From contig VCJN01001113.1 in assembly GCA_006384855.1 (NCBI GenBank), forward strand, positions 18,675 through 82,674: a DNA stretch of 64,000 nt, in the 5' to 3' direction. Below the pieces are notes generated by a model. It did not search any database. It saw only the letters and a program-made list of their open reading frames with translations, and was not told the DNA's origin. The translations under genes were made by a program, and so were the position numbers. Origin of the DNA: Tetraselmis striata. Taxonomy: Eukaryota; Chlorophyta; Chlorodendrophyceae; Chlorodendrales; Chlorodendraceae. Positions 22,851 to 34,509 of the stretch are shown piece after piece. Position 1 is the stretch's first letter, and each line of letters starts with the position of its first letter.

Positions 22851-23965
22851 CCTCTGGTACTATGTCGGCCAAGCGCCGCACTTACGTAATTGACGAGCCC
22901 GAAGCTGTTGCCCCTTGGGACGCTTCACTTCGGTTTCGGCTGCAGGACGCGTTCGGGTCAGACGAGCTGGGGCAGCGGACCCTCGACCTACTCTCCAGCT
23001 CCCTCACCGCTCATTCAAACACTCGTCAAGAGCTACGCCGGCAGGTTGTCTCAGTTCGCGGAGTGTTGCCACGACTCCGAGAACATCAGCCCGCCGGATG
23101 CGACCACTGCTATTGTCGTCCGGTACGTCGTTTGGATTGGTGATGAGCGGGCGGGGGCACATTGGGGGTAAGTCGTTTCAGCCCTACTACATGTCCGCAA
23201 TCAACACGCGTTTTTAAACTACACAATAGCCTCGACCCGATCGTCAAGGACAGCATGCACCTTACTGCGGCTCGTCGTTGCCTGATGCTACGGCAACGCC
23301 GCACTGAGGAGGCTGCCCCTTTGCGAGTTCCTCTGCCTGCTGATGTCGCTTACAACTTCGTCGAGCAAGCGGAGTTGATTGTGTATGCTCCCATCCCATA
23401 GTACCGGTACAACTTCCGAGCCCTTATTATGGCCTCGGTTTTCAACTTCATGTTCTTTGCCAAGGGACCTACTGGCGTGTCCTGCCGAGTGCGGGACGTG
23501 CATGTCGAGGATTACTACACTACCATGCAGGTGTACCGCGAGAAAGGCTGCGCTGGTCGACGGGGTCCCGGGGACATGCGCCTACTGCTCCTTCCAGTGT
23601 CGGAGCACCCCCGCCCGCATTGCACGTCTCCTGCACCACTTCATCGACCACGTACAAAGCAGTCTGCCCCCTGGTTCCTGCTGCCTTGGCCGAAACAAAC
23701 TTCTGGGCGGTCACTCCGAGCGAGCAGTCCCAAGTCTTGGACCGCCGCTACAATGTTGGTCTGTCTACGGCAGCTCGTCTTGTCGGTGCTGCCCTTCCCG
23801 CCGGCACTTCTTGGAGCTCACACAACCAACAATGCTCAACAAGTGAGCAGCATCTTCCGCTAACGCCATCGGAACTCCACTGTCCCACATTCGCTACCAA
23901 GGCGGCTGGGGCACTAACTCCGACGTCTTTCTGGACTACATCGACCCCAACGGCCTTCCTTCGCA
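22851..23965 (+). pseudogene. Tyrosine recombinase of YR element copy 2 (broken)
   Basis: Pieces in different frames line up with copy 1: LSQFAECCHDSENISPPDAT, VRYVVWIGDERAGAHWG and FQPYYMSAINTRF (core-binding domain), NFMFFAKGPTGVSCRVRDVH (corresponding to FVYYSRGESGVSCRLRDMA), and near 23868-23950 ANAIGTPLSHIRYQGGWG followed by VFLDYIDPNG with the Tyr nucleophile. Several frameshifts and stops separate them. As in copy 1, only about 400 bp lie between ORF1 and the recombinase, too little for a reverse transcriptase. Confidence 0.62.
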
Positions 23966-25084
23966 TGGCGCTAAATAATTTATATCTACAGGTACAGCGC
24001 TGAGTACGGGTACTGGTACGGGAGTCGCTATATCGCTAATATTATTAAATACTAATATGTACTGCTGCAGATGCTGATGCGAGCTGCGCGCGCGATACTC
24101 ACTACCTGTAGCTATGCTGATGTAGTGTAGATAGTCGCTGCTAATCCTTACCTGTACTTCAGATAATCCTTATGGCGGCCACGCGTCAATGCGTCATCAG
24201 CCCGGCAGCTTCCCTCGCCACCAACGACGGCGGCATCGCGTCATAAACAAATACAGTAAGCAGGACTGCTAGCGGTACCGGGCACGTGCCGCGGCACGGC
24301 GCAGTGGCGCACCGACGAATACTGGCGGCACAGGGTACTATATGAGGATTACCCAGGGCTTTCCGTAACTAGATCGCTTCCTAAACGGCCGTCGTACGAG
24401 TAGAGACGCTGCCTTGGTTTCAGGCTGGTGTCGGTTTTGCGGGCAACCTTTCATAGTTGCTGTTAGTTCTGATTGTAGTGCGCTTTTCTGAAAGCCCTTT
24501 ATATGTAATAAACAGGAGACTCTGCAAGGGTTTCACTGGTGCCGACAGTCCTGCCGGCACGGGGGCGAAAAAAACAAATGAGGACTACCAGTAGTACCGG
24601 TAGCACCTGGTAATCCTTACCGTAACGTAGGAGTCGTTGGTCGACTGGTGCCGCCAAGAACCGGGAGGAGACACTTAAAACTCTCGTTCGGGATACAGCC
24701 TACAAGCAGCACACTCGTCCTTGCATCCCCCGCCCACCTTTCACCTTTCGACAGATTCTCTCCCCGCTCTCCCAGCCGGCGCCAAAGTGCACGAAGAAAA
24801 CTGCTGATCACGTCTACGCCGTCTGCTGCGCGTCTGCGCCCGCTCACACCGGAACTGCTCCGCCGCGCCTCGCGCCAAATTTCAATACTGCCCAAAGTAC
24901 TTATTACCTCCCAGTGGGCCATTTGTAGCCTCGGTACAGGCAGCGGCGTAGGGCTGCCGGTCGCGTGTGTCGGCGGTCGCGTAACCGCCGCTGCGCCCCT
25001 CGGCCAGCCCGTGGCCACCACCGCCGCCGTCGCCGCCGCCTGGATCCTGCGCGGAACTGCGAGCCTCTCACGCTGGCGGGCAGC
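23966..25084. repeat. Gene-free stretch with an inverted dispersed repeat
   Basis: The segments at about 24345-24400 and 24515-24570 are the reverse complement of 16705-16600, with about 110 extra bases between them. The right part is the 5' flank of the peptidase gene starting at 25085; I recognise no core promoter element. Open frames at 24617-25369 on the minus strand are shadows. Confidence 0.5.
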
Positions 25085-26477
25085 ATGGGGGGCGGCACAG
25101 GGGAGCGCGTGCCGGTGATAGTGAACGTATACGACCTGGCGCCGGGCAACAAGTACACATACGGCTGCGGCCTCGGCATCTTCCACAGCGGCGTGGAGGT
25201 CTACGGCGTGGAATATGCCTTCGGCGGTGAGACCTCCGCTGCTCAGACCCCCGCCCCTTGTACATCCCCTCTCTGTCCGGCTGACCAAAGCGTGGCGGAG
25301 CTGCTGGCGGGCGGCTGGCCGCGCGGCCGGGCTGGCTGGCTGGCTGGCTGGCTGAAGAAAAAACCACACGTATCATTCCTAGACCGAGGGGTATCCACGG
25401 TCCCGGCCCGGGCCCCTCGCCCCAGCCCTTGTGTGCTGCTGGACCCCAGCCACTCAGCGCTGCCCTCATCCCTGCTATCCAGCTCCGCGCGTCTAACATA
25501 CATCCCATCTAAGGGCATGGGGTGGCTGGGCTTGGACAGTGTAATACTCGCAACAAAACTGATAGTGAGTCGCCGTGAAGCTACCATGTCGATAGTTTCT
25601 TGACCCCCCCCCCCCCCCCCCGCTCTGATACGTGCTCAGGCCACGAGTACAACACCAGCGGAATCTTCGCCACGAACCCGCGCGACGCGCCGGGCCCGGT
25701 GCAGTTTCGCGAGAGCATAGTGATCGGCGAGACGACGCTGTCGCAGCAGGAGGTGCAGCTGCTGGTGCACCGGCTGGGGGAGACGTTCAAGGGGAACCGG
25801 TACCACCTGCTGGAGCGCAACTGCAACCACTTCACGGACGAGCTCAGCATGCAGCTGACCAACAAACACGCGCCCGGCTGGGTACCCCTCCCCCCCTGGC
25901 CCCATGTGGAACAAGAGTAATGCGCAGCGGCATGACTGGGTGCAGTGCCTCCACAGCCGACAACTGAAGGGACGGCAAAGTGATGGGGCGCTACCTTTGG
26001 AACCATGCCGAAGGCCCTGTCCCGCTAAGCGCGGCCTGACATGCTCCTTCCCCCGCCCCTTCCCCTCTCCTGTCCTGTCCTGCAGGTCAATCGCTTAGCG
26101 GCGCTGGCCGTGTTGGTGCACTGCATCCTGCCCACCTCGCTGGTGCCCCCGCTCATCCCCAAGGAGCCGATGAGTGCGCCCCCCCCCCCCCCCCCCCCCC
26201 CCCACCCCCCACCCCCTGCGCAGCCTGACTCAGAGGTCCGACTCAGGCTTATCCTGGATTATCCTAGGTTCAGGATCATCCTGGGATCGCCTTGGGCCCA
26301 TCCCCAGGGCGTAAAGTGGGTGCCGGGCTGACCGCGTCGACCCGGTGTCGGCTCGCAGGCGCGGACGCCCCGACGCTAGGCAAGCGGCGCAACCGCAGCG
26401 GCGGCGAGTCGCTGTTGCAGGCGCCGGTGGTCCCGGAGAACTTTGGGCGGCCGGAGGAGATGACCGTGAGGGTGTAG
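25085..26477 (+). CDS. PPPDE-family thiol peptidase, DeSI-2-like
   Basis: Four exons, 25085-25226, 25640-25881, 26086-26173 and 26359-26477, joined by GT-AG introns in agreeing phases, give 196 residues. The N-terminus VPVIVNVYDLAPGNKY and GLGIFHSGVEVYGVEYAFGG carries the catalytic His (GIFHSG). The second exon has the catalytic Cys in LLERNCNHFTDEL. Both residues of the papain-like dyad are present. Family members remove SUMO or ubiquitin, or act as acyl-protein hydrolases, in the cytosol or nucleus; the exact substrate cannot be told. A C-terminal hydrophobic stretch (AALAVLVHCILPTSLVPPLI) follows the peptidase domain. Poly(C) runs sit in introns 1 and 3, the first only 19 bases from the acceptor. 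The ATG begins the conserved domain directly, so the start is well supported. Confidence 0.88.
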
Positions 26478-29400
26478 GCAGCGGCCGGCGGCAGCCCGCG
26501 CCGGCATGGCGGCAGCTGCCATGCGGGCGCGCGGAGGGGTGTGGTCGGCCCCGGCGGGGGGCATTCCCCGGCTTCGGCGAGAAGTTCCCGTCTACGGGCA
26601 GGAAGGGTCTGCGCCGGGCATCGATCCACTGCCAATGTCGGGTTCGTTGGCGGGATGGGGAACGCACCCATGGATAGGTCTTTACTTTTTCGGTAGTTGT
26701 GCACGCGCGCATTGTAGTTCGGCGGGCGACGAGTCGCCCCCTTTGCCCCCCCTTATGCCGGCGGAATGAGAAGCGGACGTCCGCCCGCGGCATGCGTGGG
26801 CCGGGCATCTGCAGCCTCGCAGGGATATGTAAGATTAGGCGGGTCTTCGGCCGCCGGCGCCATTGCCGCTGATTGAGCTGGGGTGTTTGGGAGTCGGGGT
26901 GCGGCCGTGACAGTTCCACGGCGGCCCTGCGCTTCCATCCAAATACGTCGCAACACGCAGCGAATGCCCGAACACTCCTGTACCGTCCGTACACGTACAC
27001 GTACACGTGCCACCATATTCCCATTAGTAAGTCAGTGTTAAGCACGTCCAAGCGAGACAATTCGGAATTTCTTACAGCTTTATTCCCGGCGGTGGAACCT
27101 GCACGGGCGGGCTGTCGCAGGCCCCGACTACATCGACCCGAATGCGGCCCGTTGCGCCCGTAGGCATGACGTCCTTGGAAGGCCAGTCAATCGGGACAAC
27201 GCACGCGGACAATGGGCCGTGTCCTGTCACCCATGCACGCACTCTCAGGGGCTGCCTGCTCCCGCGACCCTCGGTGATGTCAACTATGGGACTTCGTCTT
27301 CGGTTAATACTATGAAGACGCCACTAAGCCGAGTCCGGGCGGTCCACGCCGTAAAGAAACTTGTACATCAAACGCGGACAGACCCAGGGGGCATCCACTG
27401 GGGCCCACTACCTTGTATGCTATCCTCCCAGCACGTGTAGTCCACAACTCTTGCCTTCTGACCCGCGGGTGTCTCCATGCTGAAATGGTAGCCGTCCAAA
27501 TTCTTAGAATCATGGGCAGCCTCCATGCGCAAGGCGAGCTTTCCGTTGACATTGAGACTGATTGCAACATGCTGGTCTGCTGCTGCGCTCCGCTGCCCAG
27601 ACTGACATGTTCTGAGGGCCTGCTATCTCTCACCACTATGGGAAACAAATTGTGTAATGACATCTCAAGCTACGGCCGGCCTCTTGCGTTTCCAAACCAC
27701 AGCAGTGGATAACAACTGCGCTAGGCAAGACCAGCGCGGCAGGTGATAGCCGATGGACGGTCAACCAGTAAGAAGAGGCGCGCACTAGTGCGGGAAGGGG
27801 GCTGGGGCGAAAGCACGGCCTTCCACCTCAGTCGACTCCTCCCCTTTTTGGGGTCGAAACGTAAAAAGCTAGTACGCATAAGTTCTTCTCAAATGCGCAG
27901 CTTTCCGTTGCGTGCGGACTCGGTCGTGGCCTGAGGGGCATCCCCATCGCCCATCGTTTCCACAGCTGCCACACTGTCTCAACCGCATGCAAACCTCAGC
28001 GACACGCCCCGGCTCACAGTCTCCGCCAACCCACCCCGCTGGGATGGAGACAATCCCAAACATGATGGGAGGCGGATGGACAGTGAGCAGGTGTCGGTCG
28101 GCAATCGGCATTTAGCAACACACAAAGTAAGACAAGGAGTGCAGCCATACACTGGGCCTCAAGAGCAACTGGGCTTGAGCGGGGGAGAGCGGCAGCTCAA
28201 TACTTCAGGTTTCGATGTCAACTTTGCTGCCATGTACAGATGCTGGTGGGTTGTAAGGCTGGAAGTGGTGCTAAGCATGCGGGTCGTGACAGTGGGTGCC
28301 ATGGTAACCAGAGTCATCAGCCTATTAAAATGCAATTAGTCTATGTCGGTATTTTCCATTTCTATTGAGCAATTGGCAAAAAGTCTGTGATTTGCCTTTC
28401 GTGAACGACGAAATCTGACAGGTGTATTTTAATCGTATTGCGAATTGATGTCGGGTACCACTAAGGACATTGTTTGATGGTGTATTGCCCATTTTTCAGG
28501 AAAGGTTTACGTGCATTGTTTGAAAAATAGCTAGCTATAGTCTCTACTCGTACAGGAATGCGGACAGATGCACGATAGGGTACCCCGTAACATATCGTCC
28601 TGGTAGCACCGGGACTCGAGTGATCAGGCGGTCTATTGCAGAATAATGTTTCGCTAAAATGATGGCAAATTTCCATCACACGGCCAGGTACCGCCGTGAG
28701 ATTAATTGCCACCTACGTGCTGGTCAATATTTTCTACAACATTCCAATGAATGTAATAATTGCGGAAGGTTGGCCATTTTTTTCGCCCCCGGGACAGGAC
28801 TCACTGCCCACAGTGATGGGCCACGGTAACCAAGCACCCGGCCACTACCAACGCAGGCAACGAAGTGGATTGTGGTATCTCGCCATGAGGGGACGAGAGG
28901 TCGCTCCCGTCCATGACTGCACGATTCGCTTGAGCATGAAACATCACCGACGGTCTCAGGGCATTGCTATTCTTGGCTGCACACGACGGTGAGCCACCAT
29001 TGGCAGCCAGCGGTGGGCCCGCACAGTAGAGAAACACGCCGCGGTGAGTCAAGTCACATGGCAGCAAGTCAAACACACCACAAACGGGGTTTTCGTGTCT
29101 GCCACGCAGTGGTGGCTTTAAGTTTGCTGGAGTTTGTCCCGGTGGGTGTAAAGGGAGTTCCGGGTGTAAGAAGGAGTAAGGTGGGGGGGCTTGCAGCCCG
29201 CTTCTGGACATGTGGAATGGTGCCAATCCCCTTGGCTTCCGTCAGGTTTCCCATAGCCATCCTCCATAACTGCCTACCCCATCAATGTGTTGTCTGACTG
29301 CATGTCGCGCTCTCCCTGGCCTCTGCCACTAGGCCATCCAGGCAGGCCTGCCTCCGTCATTTTCCCGTGTTTGCACGTGCACAGCTTCACACCGCACACT

Positions 29401-30460
29401 CTGCCTGGCAAAGGCGGCGCACCATGGAGAGAGCGAGCCCTCCCCCCCCTTTCCTCCGGCCCACATTCCGTCCGGGCATCCACCGCTTACTGCTTATTTC
29501 GTAAAAGACATAGTCCATGTTGCTCGCCTGTGCTGTTGAGATAAAAGGGCCTAATGTACCTTCACGCCAGGAGCGTTCAGAACTGACGGAGCGGCTCCGG
29601 ACCACGAATGGCGCCTATACAGCTGCATATATACATATAGCATATGTCGTGGCTGTGGCTGTGGCTGTGTGCTTCACCAGCTTCAAGCGGATGTGTCCCC
29701 TGTCACGTAATATAGAAACGTCTTCGTGTTATACTATTTGCGTCAACTCGCGCGGAGATATTCAGCGACAACCGCGTACTGATACTGCATTCCTGTCTGT
29801 ACTGATGTCGCACATACCGGTACTGCATCAGTGTTAATGCTGCTATCACTCGATTACTGCACTCGTGCCGGGGATTTGCTACGGGTAACAGGTAGCGGTA
29901 CGCTTATTACGATAACTATTGATGTCAGTACATATAAACGGAGATTGCTGTATACCGATTTAAATGTATCTGGCGCCAAATAAAATGCAGACCCTCCCTC
30001 GTAGAGTGTTTGCAACCTTCACCACATCCAGCAGGTGACACCATCCGCTGCGCATTCTTCACATAGAGATCCACAAGGTTTGATTGGGTGTTGGGTACCA
30101 AAGCATAAACACACGGGTGCTCTGCGAGTTGCTTGCATACAAGCAGCGCGCAAATCATTCGCTCAGAGTATCCGGCACATGAGCGCCGGAAAGCGCTCTT
30201 TCCGCCAGTCTGAGGGGGGCGCTGCTCGAAGTGCCACTGCCGAGCAAAAGGCTGCACTTGGGGAGGGCGAGAGCAGGAGAGCAGGGTCCGATGGCCGCAC
30301 ACACATGGGGTGGCTGACATGACGCTGGAGCTGCTTGGCCCGGAGGCGTATTGAATAAAAAACGAAATGGGTCGCTGATGGCCGATGGGGATGGCCCTTG
30401 CCCGCGAGTATACAGCAGCTGGTGCATGGATCGCGGCGAGGCGCTGCTGGTCCTCCGGCC
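26478..30460. other. 4-kb intergenic region, no gene recognised
   Basis: I examined all frames and found no recognisable protein. A TGTAA motif near 26826 could serve as poly(A) signal for the peptidase gene if green-algal rules apply. Near 27125-27145 a short frame reads DYIDPNA, reminiscent of the YR nucleophile motif, but nothing around it confirms a recombinase. A fragment of the dispersed repeat lies at about 28776-28806. Simple repeats are few. Confidence 0.5.
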
Positions 30461-31960
30461 CTACGCCTCCTTGCACGCCAGTCCGCTGGCGGGGCGGGTG
30501 CCAAAGACGTAGTCGTACAGCGGGGAGGAGATGCCGAAGGCGACGTCGTGGTTGCGGTAGTGGTGGTCCATGTGGACCCGCTTCTGGGCCTCCAGGAAGC
30601 GCGGCAGCCGCTTGCTGTGGTGGCACCAGTAGTGCGTGCAGTCGTACATGACGTAGCCAGCCACGACGCCCGCCATCACCGCCAGGCTGGTTGACATCTG
30701 AACGTGGGGGCGTCCGCGGAGGGGGCTCAGCAGGGCCAGGCAGGCATAAAGGGTTAAGGGAAGGGGGGGGGGGGGGGTTGAAAGAGGCGGACAAGGGTCC
30801 GGGGCGGGCGGGGGGGGGCATCGTGCCACCTCGCCTAGTAGCATGGAGACGCCGAAGAAGATGATGCGGGCGATGATGAACGCGGGCGCGGGCGGGAAGA
30901 CCAGCCGCATTTTGTCGAGCGGGTACTTGTGGTGCGCGCCGTGCAGGGCGAAGTGGAACACGATGAAGGCGGGGTGGCGCGGAGCCATGTGGAACACAAA
31001 GCGGTGCAGCGAGTACTCGATGAGCTGCCAGCCGAAGACGCCGCTGGCGAAGCACGTCGCCCAGCGGCTCGCGTCGCCGGCGAGCAGCCACAGGCTGTAG
31101 CCGGCCAGCGCTGTGCAAATGGGGACCCACAGCAGCGGCACCACCCACCTGTATCACCGCCCGGGCGGGCGGACATCAGCCACCCAGCCCAGCGCGCAGT
31201 CTCCGCTCTCTCCGTGTGTCTTACTCAAGGAAGGGGGCAGCCTCACCAGGGGTTCTTTGTCAGCAGCTCCATCAAGTCGCTCTTGAAGTAGCGCGGGGCG
31301 CCGGCCAGCGGCTTGTGCGTCCAGATGTCATAGTGCTCCCGCAGCTGCCCCACCTGTCAACGGCGCCGCAGCCGCCAGGCAGCCTCAGCACCGTACGGAT
31401 GTACAGCCACCTCCCTAATCTAACTACTGTACAGATTTCCAGACAAATTCCACATGTGGCCGAGATGTGTGGGTGTGTGTCGAGGAGGGGAATTCCCAGC
31501 GTGGCCCTGAGGTAGATAATGCCTGCAGTCTGCAGAGGCTCAAAGCTTTGCCAGATGCCAACATGGAGGGTCACCACCCCTGGCGCTTGTCCACCACCTC
31601 CATGATGTGTATATTAGAGGCACTCCTTACTGGTGGTATAATAATACTCTGTTATTAGACTCTTAGTAGTATATATCCGTCTATCGGCGTGGCCGCTATC
31701 TGGGTAGGATTGCAAACGGCTAGAACAGCACATATCGACTCTCATGTGTCTGACGACGACACCACGCCTATAGATAACACAAATTTCAAACTCGAAGAAA
31801 ACCGACGCGAGAAATTCTGGGAAACGCTGACCAGAAATACTGCGTCCCGGCCGCGGCCGGGGCGGACCTGCGCAAGCATCGGCTTGCTGTGGTCCAGCGT
31901 GATGCCGCTGACCACCTCCACGCCCTGTCCACCGCGCACACCTCGCCCGCCAGACGCCAT
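30461..31960 (-). CDS. FAH1: Fatty acid 2-hydroxylase, plant type
   Basis: Four exons, 31960-31868, 31353-31247, 31148-30830 and 30697-30461, with GT-AG introns, give 251 residues. The enzyme adds a 2-hydroxyl group to the fatty acyl chain of sphingolipids in the ER membrane, using a di-iron centre. The four His clusters are visible: HRFVFH, LHGAHHKYP, HYWCHH and HMDHHYRNHD. Hydrophobic helices flank them (PLLWVPICTALAGYSLWLL, AVMAGVVAGYVMYD). There is no N-terminal cytochrome b5 domain, as in plants and unlike animals and fungi. The N-terminus ITLDHSKPMLAQVGQLREHY and PRYFKSDLMELLTKNPWW match the plant family in layout. The start is the first ATG of exon 1. A poly(G) run (poly(C) on the coding strand) lies in intron 3 near 30764. 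The symbol follows the plant gene; FA2H is equivalent. Confidence 0.9.
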
Positions 31961-32937
31961 TCTCCGCGTGTCGCAGCGGCAGGCGCCACTAGATAGAGGC
32001 GGCACTCCCAGGTGGGCCTACGGTTGTTACGGCGAGCTGGCGAGAATTCGCCACTGACAGCGGACGAGTCCTTGGCAGCTGTGCAGCGCGGATCTGCACG
32101 TGTCGGGGAGGGCCTAGCTTGCTGCCAAACTCTCGATACTGATCTGGCAGTCAGGCCGTCGCACCGTCGGAACTGGCGGCCAAACGAGCGAAGCGCGGGT
32201 GACTAGCCTCCCGTTTTGGGTCACAGAAAAGTGTGTTTTCGTGGCGGCGTGAGCATACGCCGGGGCGCCGGTGACTTGGCTGCGAGTCCCGGCGCGACCG
32301 CGCGCGCCATCATCACCGCTCTGCCAGCCTGGTGCGCCCGCGCCGTCCACGCGCCGCTGTACCCAAAAGGCCAGGGTTTTTTTAACTTTTATTTGGCTTT
32401 GACATGTTTGCGTATCTCCAATAGTACTCCTGTTGAAGTTGAAAATATCGGTACATCATCGTATTACCGTCTAAGATTAAAACCACAGTGCGGGTAAATA
32501 TATTGCTGCCAGTGCGGCGGCAGTGCATGTTTTTATCCATGTATAAAGCCTCACCCGCCCCGGCCGCGCGCGCCCACGAAAACAGCCGCAGGGTGCAGCG
32601 CATTGCGAGCACGCGACACGTAAACAGCAGCGAGCGGAAAGATGAAAAATGCGTAATGTACTAAGCGTCGCTGCATTCTCGGAGCCGTGGCGTCTTTCGC
32701 TGCTGCCCGCCAGCGCTGAGCGAGCGGCGGTGATGACGGCGCGCTGCGCGGTCGATCTCGTGCTACCCCCCCCCCCCCCCGCGCCACCACCGCCGCTTCC
32801 CCGGCTCAGCTATTCCGTCACATCCACCAGCGCCACTCTTCCTCTCAAAGGCAAGGCTGCCGAGAGGTGCCGCAGGTCCTCACTCGCACTCCCCAAACAG
32901 GTCACCACAACCCCCCGGGATCACCGCCGCGAGCGCG
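31961..32937. promoter_or_regulatory. Shared upstream region of divergent FAH1 and PHB2 genes
   Basis: The start codons of the hydroxylase (minus) and prohibitin (plus) genes are 977 bp apart and face away from each other, so this stretch must hold both promoters. I recognise no TATA box or named operator. It includes an AT-richer middle (about 32375-32540) and a poly(C) run near 32766-32780 in the presumed prohibitin 5' UTR. Confidence 0.5.
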
Positions 32938-34475
32938 ATGGAGAACATGTCCGGCAAGATGCCCAACATGCCCAAGGGTGCGGGCGGCGCGGCGGCCCGG
33001 CTGGCGCAAGTGGCGATCGGCGGCGGCCTGCTGCTGTACGGCGCCGCCAATAGCCTGTTCAACGTGGAGGGCGGCCACCGCGCCATCGTCTTCAACCGCC
33101 TCGTGGGCATCAAGGAGACGGTGCCTCCCCTTCGCCCCGCCCCCACCCGCGCTCTCAGATCGCGCCACCTTCCTTATCACGCACCAGCAAAAAACGCCAC
33201 CCACCCCTTAGCAGGACCCTCGCAGCGCCCCCGTCCCCACCTAGCGCCTATTTACCGATGCTGGGGGGGGCGCTGATTGGTTAAGACATGTGCCGCAGTG
33301 ACACGGATAGGTGCTCTGTATGTGATGCTGGGCCACATCAGATGCTGCCTGTCTAACTGTTCACACACACATAGACAAGATGGTGGAAGGGGGGGGGGGG
33401 GGGGGGGGGCGGTGTGGCATGGAATGGGGGAGCGGGGGGCTAGCCATTCTGGGGAGCCACAGAGCGGAGGCAGGGGTCGCGGGCACCCGCAGGGGCTCCT
33501 CAGCCCCTCCGCGGGGGCAATCGCCAGACCCGCTGGGATCGCCGGCCTGGCTGCTCCCAGCGCTTGCCGTGGCCGCTGACCAGCCCTGCGCCGGGGCGAC
33601 GTTGGGAGCTTTGCGGCTCAACTGAAACACAATTCAGCTTAATTCCGGATGAAGGTCTTTTCAGGTTTCGAATTTGGGCCTCAATTCAGCAGAAACCCGG
33701 TCCTGAACAGATTGCATTGTGCGGTATGTCTGGCGGGTGAGGATCAGGGCAGTGGTAGCCAGACATCGTTCAAGTAGCCAGAACTGGAAATGCCAGCTGA
33801 AGTTGGCCGAATTCGGGAAATCAGGCTGAACCGGCGGAAACGGGGCGAACATCCGCACGACCCTGGCCCAACCTGACCGAGCGTCCCCTACCAACCCCCC
33901 CCCCCCCCCCCTTTGGCGCGGCGGCAGGTGTACGCGGAGGGGACGCACCTGATGGTGCCCTGGCTGGAGCGGCCCATCATCTACGACGTCCGCGCGCGGC
34001 CCAACACCATCACCAGCAACAGCGGCAGCCGCGACCTGCAGATGGTCAACGTCAGCCTGCGCGTCCTCACGCGCCCGCAGTCCCTCAACCTGCCCACCAT
34101 CTACCGCACCCTGGGCACCGACTACGCGGAGCGCGTGCTGCCCTCCATCATCCAGGTGCGCCCCGCCCGGACCACCCGGTGCGCCGGCCCGGGGGGATGC
34201 GACTGCAAACCGCCAAACACCCCGGCGGACTTTCGCCATGCCAAGCGCCGCTTTCGATCCTCACAAAGCCCCAAAGTACTGCCGGGCTCTGGGAACCCAG
34301 AGTAGCAATCCTGGAACCAATGTACGGAGTACCGGAACCCGGACATGCATGCATTCACGCGATGGTCCACTCACGCGCACCCAAGACCACTCCCCCCTTC
34401 CCCCCCCCAGGGCGGAAGCGCCAATTGTACACCTTCTCCTTGTGCACATGAATGAAGCCCTTGTGAGGCTGACCT

Positions 34476-34509
<34 letters not shown>

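Noticed and set aside
27110-27180. DYIDPNA motif as a third tyrosine recombinase
   Set aside because: Only the short motif matches; no core-binding domain or HSLRKG-like segment is found nearby.
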